Assembly (NCBI RefSeq): GCF_019468565.1
Contig: NZ_CP080521.1
Span: 5,642,001 to 5,706,000 of the forward strand
DNA from: Pseudonocardia sp. DSM 110487
GTDB taxonomy: Bacteria; Actinomycetota; Actinomycetes; Mycobacteriales; Pseudonocardiaceae
Direction: 5' to 3'
DNA length: 64,000 bases
The notes beneath the pieces are model-generated. The model was not told the origin of the DNA and did not search any database. It was given only the letters and a program-made list of their open reading frames with translations. The position numbers were made by a program, and so were the translations under genes. Each line of letters begins with the position of its first letter. Within the stretch, counting starts at the first letter, position 1. This document shows positions 24,758 through 34,797 of the stretch, in pieces.

Positions 24758-24874
24758 TTCGACCCGGCGGCCACCGGCTTCCCGGAGCCGCGCTCCACCG
24801 GCAGCGGTGTCGCGGTCGCCGTGCACCGGGACGGCGAGGCGCTGGGTGTGCTGTTCGCCGTGAGCCGGCGGGAC
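24758..24874 (+). pseudogene. duplicated fragment of the MerR-GAF gene
   Basis: These 117 bases match 22414-22530 inside the MerR-GAF gene in the same direction, without gaps and with five differences by my count. The copy encodes the end of the GAF domain (FDPAATGFPEPRS through ALGVLFAVSRRD) but has no start or HTH part, so it is a dead fragment. It sits between the tandem repeat and the lipase stop, 2,344 bases from its source. Confidence 0.9.
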
Positions 24875-24878
24875 CCGC

Positions 24879-26090
24879 TCAGCTGGCTGCGAACTGGTCC
24901 AGCACTAGTGGCAGCGCCGCGCCCATGGAATCGAGGTGCTCGATGTCGCCGAGCGCGACCACCTCGGCCGCCGCGCCGCGTTCCGCGAGCGCACGACGAC
25001 AGAACTCGGCGTTGGCCACGGGGACGTCGAGGTCACTGGCGGCGTGGTAGATCCGCACGGGCACACTCGGCACCCAGTCGCAGGTCGCGTCTGCGGCGTT
25101 GAGCGCGTCGCGCAGCGCGCCCGTCGGGTGCTGGAGCTGGTCGAGGAACGCAGGGGTGAACAGCTCCGCCGGCGTCGCGGGGAGCTTCGGCTCGATCTCC
25201 TCGAACGGGTGAGTTCCGTCGAAGAGCGCTTCGATCGTGCGGTCGTACGGCGGACGGAACGCCTCGGCGGGGTCGCCGTAGAGGTGGTGGAGCCGGTTCC
25301 ACGCGACGGTCAGGTACCCGAGGTACCCGGTGGCATGGGCGATTCCCCCCGGCGCTGCGACAGCGACCGACCCGGTGAAGTCGTAAGGACCGGCGATCGG
25401 CGCGAGAGCCCCGACCTGGAACGCCGGTTCCGCGCCGTCGTCCATTGCCCTGCCCAGCGCCATCGCAGCCGGCCCGCCCTGCGAGAAGCCGCTGATCAGC
25501 ACCCTTGGGTCGAGCTCTCGGTCGACGAGCCCTGGCACCGTACGCGCGGCACGCAACGCGTCGACCGACGCCGTGACGGCCGAGTCGTGGTGGTTGTAGG
25601 GGTGGGCGCCCGGCCCGACCCCGAGGCCCAGGTAGTCCGGTGCCGAGACGACGTGGCCGGCCGCGGCGAAGAAGTAGGCGGCGGCGCGGTCGGAGCTGTC
25701 GACGGACACGGACGCGGCCGCGGCCTTGTGCGCGGTGGTTCCGTGCTGCCACGACACCAGCCGCAACCTCCCGCCGGGTGTCGCTTCCGGAACCGCGACG
25801 AGCGAGCTCGCCGTGGTCGGGGCGCCGTCGGGATCGACGGTGCGGTACTCGACACGGAACGCCCGCACGCCGCCCGTCACGCGCCCGGTGTCGATCCCGA
25901 ACTCGCGCAGGCGCGCGGCGACGGCCGGTGCGTCGAGCTGTTCGAGTGGGGTGACCGAGACGACGTCGCCTCGCGACGGCGCCGACGTCGCTGGCGGCGC
26001 CGACGTTGTGGCCGCTCCGGCACCGCAACCTGCGAGAACGAGCACGACACACCCAGCGACGAGACAGCGCATGAATGAGATCGGTTCCAT
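24879..26090 (-). CDS. secreted lipase/alpha-beta hydrolase lipoprotein
   Basis: A 403-residue alpha/beta hydrolase of the actinobacterial secretory lipase (LIP) type. The N-terminus MRCLVAGCVVLVLAGC (residues 7-22) is a lipoprotein signal ending in a lipobox Cys. The nucleophile elbow GFSQGG, an oxyanion-side SWQHGTTAHK, and late Asp and His (DLDVPVANAEF and IEHLDSMG) make a plausible catalytic triad. Substrates are likely to be esters or triacylglycerols outside the cell. ATG 26090 and ATG 26072 are both possible; the latter places the signal peptide right at the start. Its 3' end abuts the duplicated GAF fragment, leaving four bases. Confidence 0.88.
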   Translation of the reverse strand: MEPISFMRCLVAGCVVLVLAGCGAGAATTSAPPATSAPSRGDVVSVTPLEQLDAPAVAARLREFGIDTGRVTGGVRAFRVEYRTVDPDGAPTTASSLVAVPEATPGGRLRLVSWQHGTTAHKAAAASVSVDSSDRAAAYFFAAAGHVVSAPDYLGLGVGPGAHPYNHHDSAVTASVDALRAARTVPGLVDRELDPRVLISGFSQGGPAAMALGRAMDDGAEPAFQVGALAPIAGPYDFTGSVAVAAPGGIAHATGYLGYLTVAWNRLHHLYGDPAEAFRPPYDRTIEALFDGTHPFEEIEPKLPATPAELFTPAFLDQLQHPTGALRDALNAADATCDWVPSVPVRIYHAASDLDVPVANAEFCRRALAERGAAAEVVALGDIEHLDSMGAALPLVLDQFAAS

Positions 26091-26210
26091 GTATTGACGG
26101 TCTCTCTGACAGGGCGCCGACCACATCACGGCAACCCCCACAACGCCGCGTAGGGAATACCCCCATGCGAGGCGCACGGTCCGGTGAAGGACGCTGATGA
26201 CCACCGTGCG

Positions 26211-26285
26211 GTCACACACCAACTGTGGTGCTCGCACATGAACTCCAGTTGCGGTGCGAGCGCCGGTGTTGGTGTGTGAGCCGTC
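26211..26285. repeat. nested palindromic (REP-like) element, left copy
   Basis: Outer arms TCACACACCAAC (26212-26223) and GTTGGTGTGTGA (26268-26279) are perfectly complementary. Inner arms GCTCGCAC (26230-26237) and GTGCGAGC (26254-26261) and the tip AACT-cc-AGTT (26241-26250) nest inside, giving one long hairpin. The same words recur upstream of the adjacent gene at 27268-27366. It also touches the AbiEi-like gene's stop. Confidence 0.85.
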
Positions 26286-27213
26286 AGCGGCGCCAGGCTG
26301 CGCCGGCCGGCGAGGCGGCGAAGGCGCGGCGCAGGCGTCCGGCCACCGGGTCGAAGTCGTCGATCTCCGGCCAGATCCAGCGGACCACGCGCAGGTCGAG
26401 GTCTCGGATCTCGTCCTCGCGCAGCTTCTCGGCCACGACGACGTCGGCGGGATCCTGGCCCGGCTTCAGCAGCCGCCCGTACTTGAACAGCCCGTCGAAC
26501 TCGCCGACGGTGTGCAGCTCGGGCCAGCCGAAGTCGACCTCGAAGACCCGCCCGTTGCCCTCCACCTTCCACTGCAGCACGGGCGCAGGCAGGCCGGCCC
26601 GCTGGATCGCCAGCCGGCTGCGGGACTCGCCGACGCTGTCGCTGTCGCCGTCGGCCAGGGCGACGACCCGGCGGGCTTGCAGTGCGCCGGGCCATCCGGT
26701 GCAGCGTCGGGCCGCACGCGCGAGCTCGTCGGGGTCGGCGAGATGCTTGTGCAGGGCGCTGTCGGCGACCGCGACCGCGGCTTCGAGCCCGGCGGTCCGA
26801 GCGATATCGATCACCGTGCGGGCGGGTGAGGTGACGAGCAGTCCGCCGACCTCGGCGACCTCGTCAGGCGCGAGCGGCGCGGCGTACACGTGCACGCCCT
26901 CGCCGACCCGTCCGCCGGTGCGCCGGTCACGGGTGCGATGGATGCGGTCGAGCGGCAGCCCCCATGTCGACAGGCCGTGCAGCACCGCAGCGGAGACGTG
27001 GGAGAGCACCCCGTCCGCAGACTGGCGCTCGTCGCGTACCGCCGCGAGCAGTGCGTGGCGGACCTCGAACCGCGGCGGCGCTCCGGGAGCCGGCAGGTAG
27101 GAACCCCGGCCGAGCCGGACGAGTTCCCCGGACCGCAGCTGCCGACGCAACTCGTGATCGGTCCACCCTGCGGCGAGCAGCTGGCGCCGCACGACAAGAC
27201 GCGGAATGTCCAC
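26284..27213 (-). CDS. AbiEi-like antitoxin domain / DUF559-like endonuclease-fold protein
   Basis: A 309-residue protein. The N-terminal part (VRRQLLAAGWTDHELRRQLR, then LVRLGRGSYLPAPG) resembles the winged-helix AbiEi antitoxin domain. The middle, LSHVSAAVLHGLSTWGLPL and LLVTSPARTVIDIAR, is typical of the AbiEi-like family. The C-terminal part (EVDFGWPELHTVGEFDG, then KLREDEIRDLDLRVVRW) has the D-x-x-W and E pattern of DUF559/Vsr-like nuclease folds. It is common in actinobacteria and no partner toxin gene is adjacent. GTG 27213 is the probable start; no strong ribosome site. It is bracketed by palindromic repeats on both sides. Confidence 0.75.
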   Translation of the reverse strand: MDIPRLVVRRQLLAAGWTDHELRRQLRSGELVRLGRGSYLPAPGAPPRFEVRHALLAAVRDERQSADGVLSHVSAAVLHGLSTWGLPLDRIHRTRDRRTGGRVGEGVHVYAAPLAPDEVAEVGGLLVTSPARTVIDIARTAGLEAAVAVADSALHKHLADPDELARAARRCTGWPGALQARRVVALADGDSDSVGESRSRLAIQRAGLPAPVLQWKVEGNGRVFEVDFGWPELHTVGEFDGLFKYGRLLKPGQDPADVVVAEKLREDEIRDLDLRVVRWIWPEIDDFDPVAGRLRRAFAASPAGAAWRR

Positions 27214-27267
27214 CCGAGGAGCATCGCGTCTCGACGGTTGCCGCGGACCGAAACGAACGAATTCCGC

Positions 27268-27366
27268 GCTCGCACACCAACATGCGCGCTCGCACAGCAA
27301 CTGCAGTTCGTGTAGCAGCCCAGATGTTGGTGTGTGACCGGCCGGCGCTCGCACAACAACTGCAGT
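27268..27366. repeat. palindromic (REP-like) element cluster, right copy
   Basis: CACACCAACAT (27273-27283) and ATGTTGGTGTG (27324-27334) are perfectly complementary outer arms. GCTCGCACAGCAACTGCAGT (27288-27307) lies between them and recurs with one change at 27347-27366. The left element at 26230-26249 carries a third version with three changes. AACTGCAGTT inside it is itself a palindrome. Confidence 0.85.
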
Positions 27367-27377
27367 CGCGCCGGCGT

Positions 27378-27429
27378 TGCGGCGAAGCCACCCCACGCCA
27401 CGAGATGGCGTGAAAGTGGCTTCGCCGCA
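27378..27429 (-). terminator. long hairpin terminator after the sugar operon
   Basis: TGCGGCGAAGCCAC (27378-27391) and GTGGCTTCGCCGCA (27416-27429) form a perfect 14-bp stem, with a further CGCCA/TGGCG pairing in the loop. It lies 12 bases past the stop of the last minus-strand gene of the sugar operon, the right place for a terminator. It has no T-run. Confidence 0.7.
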
Positions 27430-27441
27430 GTCGGGAGAGCG

Positions 27442-28449
27442 TTACGAGCCGCTGCTGAACGCCGCGTCGAACGCCGCCGATGGCGGGTCGAACGCCGTGC
27501 GCTTCACGAAGGCCAGCGCGTCCGGTGCACCGACGAGACGGTCCATGCCGGCGTCCTCCCACTCGACCGAGATGGGGCCGTCGTAGCCGATCGTGTTGAG
27601 CATCCGGAAGCACGCCTCCCACGGCACGTCGCCGTGGCCGGTGGAGACGAAGTCCCAGCCGCGCCGAGGGTCGGCCCACGCGAGGTGGCTGCCCATCCGG
27701 CCGTTGCGGCCGTTGCCGACCTGGCGCTGCGCGTCCTTGCAGTCGACGTGGTAGATCCGGTCCTTGAAGTCCCACAGGAACCCGACCGGGTCGAGGTCCT
27801 GCCACACGAAGTGGCTCGGGTCCCAGTTGAGGCCGAACGCCTCCCGGTGCCCGACGGCCTCGAGCGCCGCGACCGTGGTCCAGTAGTCGTAGGCGATCTC
27901 GGACGGGTGCACCTCGTGGGCGAACCGGACGCCGACCTCGTCGAACACGTCGAGGATCGGGTTCCAGCGGTCGGCGAAGTCGCGGTAGCCGTCGTCCACC
28001 ATGGACTGCGGCACCGGCGGGAACATCGCGACGGTCTTCCAGATCTTCGACCCGGTGAACCCGACGACCGTCTTGACACCGAGCTTCGCCGCGGCGCGGG
28101 CGGTGTACTTCATCTCCTCCGCGGCCCGCTGCCGCACGCCCTCCGGGTCGCCGTCGCCCCAGACGCGCGGGTGCACGATGCCGCGGTGCCGCTCGTCGAT
28201 CGGGTCGTCGCAGACGGCCTGGCCGTTCAGGTGGTTGGAGATCGCGAAGACCTGCAGGCCGTACTTGTCCAGGATCTCCCGGCGGCCCGCGATGTAGGAG
28301 TCGTCCTCCACGGCGGCCCGGACGTCGAAATGGTCGCCCCAGCAGGCGATCTCCAGCCCGTCGTAGCCCCACTCCCCCGCCAGGCGGGCGACCTCCTCGA
28401 ACGGGAGATCGGCCCACTGGCCCGTGAACAGCGTGATCGGTCGCGCCAT
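27442..28449 (-). CDS. sugar phosphate isomerase/epimerase family (xylose-isomerase-like TIM barrel)
   Basis: A 335-residue TIM-barrel protein of the AP-endonuclease/xylose-isomerase-like superfamily. The expected metal-binding pattern is visible: Glu in GYDGLEIACWGDHFD, EVHPSE, DPSHFVWQ, HVDCKD and the final Glu in ISVEWEDAGMD. It probably isomerises or epimerises a keto-sugar produced by the neighbouring dehydrogenase. GGAGAGG precedes the ATG, which overlaps the stop of the Gfo/Idh gene (TGATG). It is the last gene of the ABC-transporter operon and is followed by a long hairpin. Confidence 0.9.
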   Translation of the reverse strand: MARPITLFTGQWADLPFEEVARLAGEWGYDGLEIACWGDHFDVRAAVEDDSYIAGRREILDKYGLQVFAISNHLNGQAVCDDPIDERHRGIVHPRVWGDGDPEGVRQRAAEEMKYTARAAAKLGVKTVVGFTGSKIWKTVAMFPPVPQSMVDDGYRDFADRWNPILDVFDEVGVRFAHEVHPSEIAYDYWTTVAALEAVGHREAFGLNWDPSHFVWQDLDPVGFLWDFKDRIYHVDCKDAQRQVGNGRNGRMGSHLAWADPRRGWDFVSTGHGDVPWEACFRMLNTIGYDGPISVEWEDAGMDRLVGAPDALAFVKRTAFDPPSAAFDAAFSSGS

Positions 28450-29630
28450 CAGTCCTCTCCTGCGATCGGTACCCAGCCGCTGCCGGACTCGGCCGAGCGG
28501 GCCACTGCGTCCAGCACCTGCTGGACCTGCAGCCCGTCGGCGAACGACGGGGTGGGGTCGGTGCCAGCCGCGAGGTCGCGAACCAGGTCCACGATCTCGT
28601 GGGTGAACGAGTGCTCGTAGCCGAGCCCGTGGCCGGGTGGCCACCACGCGCCCGCGTACGGGTGGGTGGGCTCGGTGACGTAGATCCGGCGGAACCCGGC
28701 GGTGTCGGCGTCCTCGCTGCCGTCGTAGAACGACAGCTCGTTCATCGATTCGAAGTCGAACGCGACCGAGCCCTTGCTGCCGTTGATCTCCAGCCGCAGC
28801 GCGTTCTTGCGACCGGTGGCGAACCGGGTGGCCTCGAACGTCGCGACCGCCCCGCCGCCGAAGCGGCCGAGGAAGAGCGCGGTGTCGTCGACGGTGACCT
28901 CACCGCGTTCCGTGGAGCCGGACGCCGACAGCCCGCTGGACGCCTCCGGCAGCGGGCGCTCCTTGACGAACGTCTCGGTGAGCGCGGAGACGCCGCTGAT
29001 GCGGTCGCCGGTGACGAACTGGGCCATGTCGACGATGTGGGCGCCGATGTCGCCCAGCGCGCCCGAGCCGGCCTTGTCCTTCTGCAGCCGCCAGACCAGC
29101 GGGAACTCCGGGTCGACGATCCAGTCCTGCAGGTACACCGCGCGGACGTGGCGGATCTCGCCGATCCGGCCCTGCTCCACCAACCGCCGGGCAAGTGCAA
29201 CCGCGGGCACCCGCCGGTAGTTGAACGCCACCATGCTGCGCACGCCGTTCGCCTTCGCCGCCGCGGCGGCCGCGACCATCGCCTTGGCCTCGTCGACGGT
29301 GTTGGCGAGCGGCTTCTCGCACAGCACGTGCTTGCCGGCCTCCAGCGCGGCGATCGCGATCTCGGCGTGCGTGTCGCCGGGCGTGCAGACGTCAATCAGC
29401 TGCACGTCGTCGCGGCCCAGCAGCGCCTTCCAGTCGGTCTCGGTGTGCCGCCAGCCCATCCGCTGCGCGGCGGTCGCGGTGGCCTCGGGATTGCGCCCGC
29501 ACAGCACCGCCATGTCCGGCTGCAGCGGGAGGTCGAAGAACCGCCCCGCCGTGCGCCATGCCTGGGAGTGGGCCGCGCCCATGAAGGCGTAGCCGATCAT
29601 GCCGACGCCCAGCGTCGAGGATGCTGTCAT
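28449..29630 (-). CDS. Gfo/Idh/MocA-family oxidoreductase
   Basis: A 393-residue NAD(P)-dependent sugar or polyol dehydrogenase. The Rossmann part begins VGMIGYAFMGAAHSQAW; VLCEKPLANT is the family EKP motif with the catalytic Lys; DIGAHIVDMAQFVTG supplies the conserved Asp and His. GGAGG lies seven bases before the ATG. Together with the TIM-barrel isomerase it suggests oxidation to a keto-sugar followed by isomerisation, as in inositol or keto-glycoside catabolism, but the exact sugar is not readable. It is 34 bases from the solute-binding protein gene and overlaps the isomerase start. Confidence 0.92.
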   Translation of the reverse strand: MTASSTLGVGMIGYAFMGAAHSQAWRTAGRFFDLPLQPDMAVLCGRNPEATATAAQRMGWRHTETDWKALLGRDDVQLIDVCTPGDTHAEIAIAALEAGKHVLCEKPLANTVDEAKAMVAAAAAAKANGVRSMVAFNYRRVPAVALARRLVEQGRIGEIRHVRAVYLQDWIVDPEFPLVWRLQKDKAGSGALGDIGAHIVDMAQFVTGDRISGVSALTETFVKERPLPEASSGLSASGSTERGEVTVDDTALFLGRFGGGAVATFEATRFATGRKNALRLEINGSKGSVAFDFESMNELSFYDGSEDADTAGFRRIYVTEPTHPYAGAWWPPGHGLGYEHSFTHEIVDLVRDLAAGTDPTPSFADGLQVQQVLDAVARSAESGSGWVPIAGED

Positions 29631-29664
29631 GATGCCGCCTCCGCGGAGGGGAGTACGTCGGCGG

Positions 29665-30729
29665 TCACGATTCGAAGCCAAGGGGCAGGTAGTCGGCCAC
29701 GTTCTCCCTCGTGATGGTCGCGGATGCCAGTGTGATCGACGCGGGCACGTCGCGTTCGGCAAGATCGCTCATGCCCCGACCCTGCGCCACGAGCCGCGCG
29801 AGCGCAACGGCCGACGAGGCCATCGACGGCAGGTAGGTCACCGTGGCCTTGAGCACACTGGTGTCGGCCTGGATCTCGCGCATCGCGTTGGCCGATCCGG
29901 CCCCGCCGACCATGAAGAACTCGTTGCGGCCGGCCTGGTTGATCGCGGCGAGCACGCCGATGCCCTGGTCGTCGTCGTGGTTCCAGACGGCGTCCAGCCG
30001 GGGCGCCGCCTGCAGGAGGTTGGCGGTGACGCGCTGCCCGCCCTGCGCGGTGAAGTCGGCGGCCTGGCGCGGGCCCACGGCGAAGCCGTACGTGGCCAGC
30101 GCGTCCGCGAAACCGCTGCTGCGCTGCTGGGTGAGCGGCAGGTTGTCGATGCCCGCGATCTCGCCGATGATCGGGTTGGCCACGCCCGCGTCGCGCAGCC
30201 GGCGGCCCATGTAGTGGCCCGCGCTCACGCCCATGCCGTAGTTGTCGCCGCCGATCCATGTGCGGTAGGCGAGCGGCGAGTCGAAGATCCGGTCCAGGTT
30301 GATCACCGGAATGCCGGCGTTCATCGCCTGCTGTCCCACGCGCGTGAGCTGGCTGCCGTCGTTGGGCAGGATCACGAGCGCGTCGACGCCTCGGTTGATC
30401 AGGGTCTCGACGGCCGCGATCTGCTGCGCGATGTCGTTGGTCGGGTTGACCGCCTCGAACGTGACGTCCGGGTACTGCTCCGCCTGCGCCTGCGCGTTGT
30501 TCGCGATCGCGGCGATCCAGCCGTGGTCGGCGGCGGGCGCGGAGAACCCGATGGTGACCGGTGTGCCGGGCTCGGAGCCCCCGGCGGCGGGTGCGGGCGC
30601 GACGGCTGGGCCGCCGCCCCCGCCGGCAGGCGCGTTGCTCGTGCACGCGGTGAGCGCCGCGCCTGCGCCGACGCCGAGCGCGCCGGTGAGGAACCTGCGA
30701 CGGTGCAGGCCCCGGGTGGGGTCGGACAT
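29665..30729 (-). CDS. sugar ABC transporter substrate-binding lipoprotein (RbsB-like)
   Basis: A 354-residue type-I periplasmic-binding-fold protein. The N-terminus has a twin-arginine-like RRRFLTGALG followed by a lipobox ending LTAC, so it is a surface lipoprotein that may use the Tat route. After a Gly/Pro/Ala linker the mature domain starts VTIGFSAPAADHGWIAA, with QQIAAVETLINRGVDALVIL typical of ribose/xylose/inositol-binding proteins. GGAGGG lies six bases before ATG 30729; the ATG at 30735 abuts it and is unlikely. Order permease, binding protein, dehydrogenase, isomerase places it in one operon. Confidence 0.92.
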   Translation of the reverse strand: MSDPTRGLHRRRFLTGALGVGAGAALTACTSNAPAGGGGGPAVAPAPAAGGSEPGTPVTIGFSAPAADHGWIAAIANNAQAQAEQYPDVTFEAVNPTNDIAQQIAAVETLINRGVDALVILPNDGSQLTRVGQQAMNAGIPVINLDRIFDSPLAYRTWIGGDNYGMGVSAGHYMGRRLRDAGVANPIIGEIAGIDNLPLTQQRSSGFADALATYGFAVGPRQAADFTAQGGQRVTANLLQAAPRLDAVWNHDDDQGIGVLAAINQAGRNEFFMVGGAGSANAMREIQADTSVLKATVTYLPSMASSAVALARLVAQGRGMSDLAERDVPASITLASATITRENVADYLPLGFES

Positions 30730-30764
30730 GTTCATCCCTCCAGTGGGTTCAACCAGCCGAAAGA

Positions 30765-31802
30765 TCAGGTGGAGGCCGACGAGCGCTGGGCGCGAGCCTG
30801 GATCAGCACAGCGACGACGATGATCGCGCCCTTCGCGATGTTCTGGACCTCGGTGGCCAGGTTGTTGAGCACGAACAGGTTCGTGATCGTCGTGAACACG
30901 AGCACGCCGAGGATCGAGCCGATCAGCGTGCCCCGGCCGCCCGAGAGCAGGGTGCCGCCGATGATCACCGCGGCGATCGCGTCCAGCTCGTAGAGCGTGC
31001 CGTGGGTGCTCGATCCGGTCGTGGTGAGCGAGGCGATCATGATCGCGGCGATGCCGCAGCACAGGCCGGACACCATGTACAGCAGGATCGTGTGCCGCTT
31101 CACGTCGAGCCCGGCCAGGCGTGCGGCCTCCGGGTTGCCGCCGATGGCGAACGTGCGCCTGCCGAACGTGGTGCGGTTGAGCACCACCCACCCGACCGCC
31201 ACCACGGCCGCGAAGAAGTAGACCAGCAGTGGGATCCCGAGCAGCCGCGTGTTGGCGATGCCGGCGATCACCGGGTCGGTGACGATCTGGCTGCGCCGCC
31301 CCGAGATCCGCTCGGCAAGGCCCTGCGCGGAGATCAGCATGGCGAGGGTGACGATGAACGGCACGATCCGGCCGTAGGCGATGAGCAGGCCGTTGACGAG
31401 CCCGGCGCCCACGCCCACCGCGATCGCGCAGAACACCATGACGGCGGGTCCGTAGGACTGCGTCGCGACGGTCGTGGCCCACACCGAGGCCAGCGCCATC
31501 ACCTTGCCGACCGACAGGTCGATGCCCCCACCGATGATCACGAACGTGACGCCGACGGTGAGCACGCCGATGATCGACGCCTGAGTCAGGACGGTCAGCA
31601 GGTTCGCCGTGGTCAGGAACGTGTCGGTGGTGACGACGCCGACGATGGCCAGCAGCACCATCACGGCGACGAGGCCGAAGTTGCGGCCCGCCCCGCTGTC
31701 GAGCAGGCGGCTCCACGACGAAGCCGCCGGCTCTGCCGCACGTGCGGCGTCCTCGACCCGCGCGTGCTCGTCGGCGGCGGGGATGGTGGTCCGCTCACTC
31801 AC
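30765..31802 (-). CDS. sugar ABC transporter permease (RbsC-like)
   Basis: A 345-residue permease with about ten membrane segments. VGVTFVIIGGGIDLSVGKVMAL and the GRRTFAIGGNPEAARLAGLD cytoplasmic (EAA-like) loop are characteristic of the ribose/xylose/autoinducer-2 permease family. GTG 31802 follows GAGGAGT. The 45-residue hydrophilic N-terminus is normal for actinobacterial members. A single permease gene implies a homodimer in the membrane, served by the two-domain ATPase encoded upstream. Confidence 0.93.
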   Translation of the reverse strand: MSERTTIPAADEHARVEDAARAAEPAASSWSRLLDSGAGRNFGLVAVMVLLAIVGVVTTDTFLTTANLLTVLTQASIIGVLTVGVTFVIIGGGIDLSVGKVMALASVWATTVATQSYGPAVMVFCAIAVGVGAGLVNGLLIAYGRIVPFIVTLAMLISAQGLAERISGRRSQIVTDPVIAGIANTRLLGIPLLVYFFAAVVAVGWVVLNRTTFGRRTFAIGGNPEAARLAGLDVKRHTILLYMVSGLCCGIAAIMIASLTTTGSSTHGTLYELDAIAAVIIGGTLLSGGRGTLIGSILGVLVFTTITNLFVLNNLATEVQNIAKGAIIVVAVLIQARAQRSSAST

Positions 31803-31875
31803 GGCGACTCCTCGCTGACGCTCGTCGGCGCCATGAGTGGCACTGCCGTGTCTGATGGTGATCCCGCAAGCTCGA

Positions 31876-33378
<1,503 letters not shown>

Positions 33379-33440
33379 TTCCTCACCTCGTTGTGCGCCC
33401 CCGCCGCGCAACCTAGGAGGATTGACCAGTGCCGTGCAAC

Positions 33441-33475
33441 GACGGAATAATGCCACTTTCCGTCAGTTTTCCGTC
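33441..33475. promoter_or_regulatory. candidate ROK-regulator operator
   Basis: GACGGAA at 33441-33447 and TTCCGTC at 33458-33464 form a perfect inverted repeat, and TTCCGTC occurs again at 33469-33475, eleven bases on. The sites lie in the AT-richer gap between the divergent ABC operon and the ROK gene, where the repressor should act on both. Confidence 0.6.
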
Positions 33476-33486
33476 GATATCGGACC

Positions 33487-34716
33487 GTGATGCTGCCACC
33501 GTCTCCGCTGCCACCGCTTCGGTTGTCCGCCGCACGAACCGGACGAATCGATGCCGCGGTCACGCTGAGCACCGTGGCCCGGCTCGTCGCATCCGGGGCC
33601 GCCGTGAGCAAGGCCGATCTGGTCGCCGCGGCCGGGTTGGCACGCACCACCGTCAGCACGGCGGTGGACGAGCTGCTCGACCGCGGCCTGCTGCAGGTCG
33701 ACGGCACCCGCCCGACGGTCGGCCGGGGCCGGCCTGCCGACCGGCTCGCGCTCTCACCGCGCGGCGGCCACGTGCTGCTCGCCGACGTCGGCGCGAGCAG
33801 CGCGCACCTCGCCGTGGTCGACCTCAGCCAGCGGATGCTCGCGCGCACCGAGGTGCCCGTCGACATGACCGACGGCCCCGACGCGGTACTCCGAACGGTC
33901 GAGACGCAGCTCACCCACTTGCGCGAGACCGTGCCGGCGGAGGTTCCGGTGCGCGCCGTCGTGATCGGGCTGCCGGGGCCGGTGGACGGCACGCACGGCG
34001 TCCCGATCCGGCCGCCGATCATGCCCGGATGGCACGCCTACCCGGTGGCCGCGCGGCTCTCCCAGACCTTCGACTGCCCCGCCGTGCTGGAGAACGACGT
34101 CAACCTCCGCGCGCTCGGCGAGGCACGCGCGTTGCCCGCCGACCAGGTGCCGCTGCTGTTCGTCAAGGTCGGCACCGGCATCGGCGGCGGCCTGGTGAGC
34201 CGGGAGGGGACGCTGCACCACGGCGCCGACGGCGCGGCTGGCGACATCGGGCACGTCCGCGTGCGCGGCGCTCCCGACGAGCCCTGCGTCTGCGGGAACG
34301 TGGGCTGCATCGAGGCGGTGGCGTCGGCGGGCGCCATCGCGCGCCGGCTCGGCGCGCCGGGCCCGCCGGTCCCGACCGCGGAGGTGCGGGCTCTGCTCGC
34401 GCGCGGCGACGCCACCGCGGTCGCGGCCGTTCGCGAGGCGGCCGCACTGATCGGCGAGCTCGTCGCCACGCTGGTGCACTTCTACAACCCCGCCCGGGTC
34501 ACAATCGGCGGCGGCCTCTCCGCCGCGAGCGACGAGCTGCTCGCCGGCGTGCGCAGCGTCGCCTACCAGCGCGCCCTGCCGCTCGCCACCCGGAACCTGG
34601 TGCTGACCAACAGCGTGCTCGGCGAGTACGCCGGGCTGGCGGGCGCGGCGGTGCTGGGCATCGAGCGCGCGCTGTCGACGGAGTCGATCGGACTGCTCCT
34701 CGCCCAGCGCGCGTGA
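33487..34716 (+). CDS. ROK-family transcriptional repressor
   Basis: A 409-residue ROK regulator. A winged helix (VSKADLVAAAGLARTTVSTA) is followed by the sugar-kinase-like fold: VLLADVGASSAHLAVVDL at the phosphate site, VVIGLPGPVD, LENDVNLRALGEA and the zinc-type CVCGNVGCIE. Proteins with the HTH are usually repressors that release DNA on sugar binding. The start is GTG 33487 or the ATG directly after. It diverges from the ABC operon with candidate operators in between, so it is its local regulator. Confidence 0.92.
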   Translation: MMLPPSPLPPLRLSAARTGRIDAAVTLSTVARLVASGAAVSKADLVAAAGLARTTVSTAVDELLDRGLLQVDGTRPTVGRGRPADRLALSPRGGHVLLADVGASSAHLAVVDLSQRMLARTEVPVDMTDGPDAVLRTVETQLTHLRETVPAEVPVRAVVIGLPGPVDGTHGVPIRPPIMPGWHAYPVAARLSQTFDCPAVLENDVNLRALGEARALPADQVPLLFVKVGTGIGGGLVSREGTLHHGADGAAGDIGHVRVRGAPDEPCVCGNVGCIEAVASAGAIARRLGAPGPPVPTAEVRALLARGDATAVAAVREAAALIGELVATLVHFYNPARVTIGGGLSAASDELLAGVRSVAYQRALPLATRNLVLTNSVLGEYAGLAGAAVLGIERALSTESIGLLLAQRA

Positions 34717-34797
34717 CCCGCGCCACTCCTGCGTCGTCACGGGATCGGGTGAATAAGGGGACCCCGATGACACGCGCCGCGGCAGGCCGGATTCACT

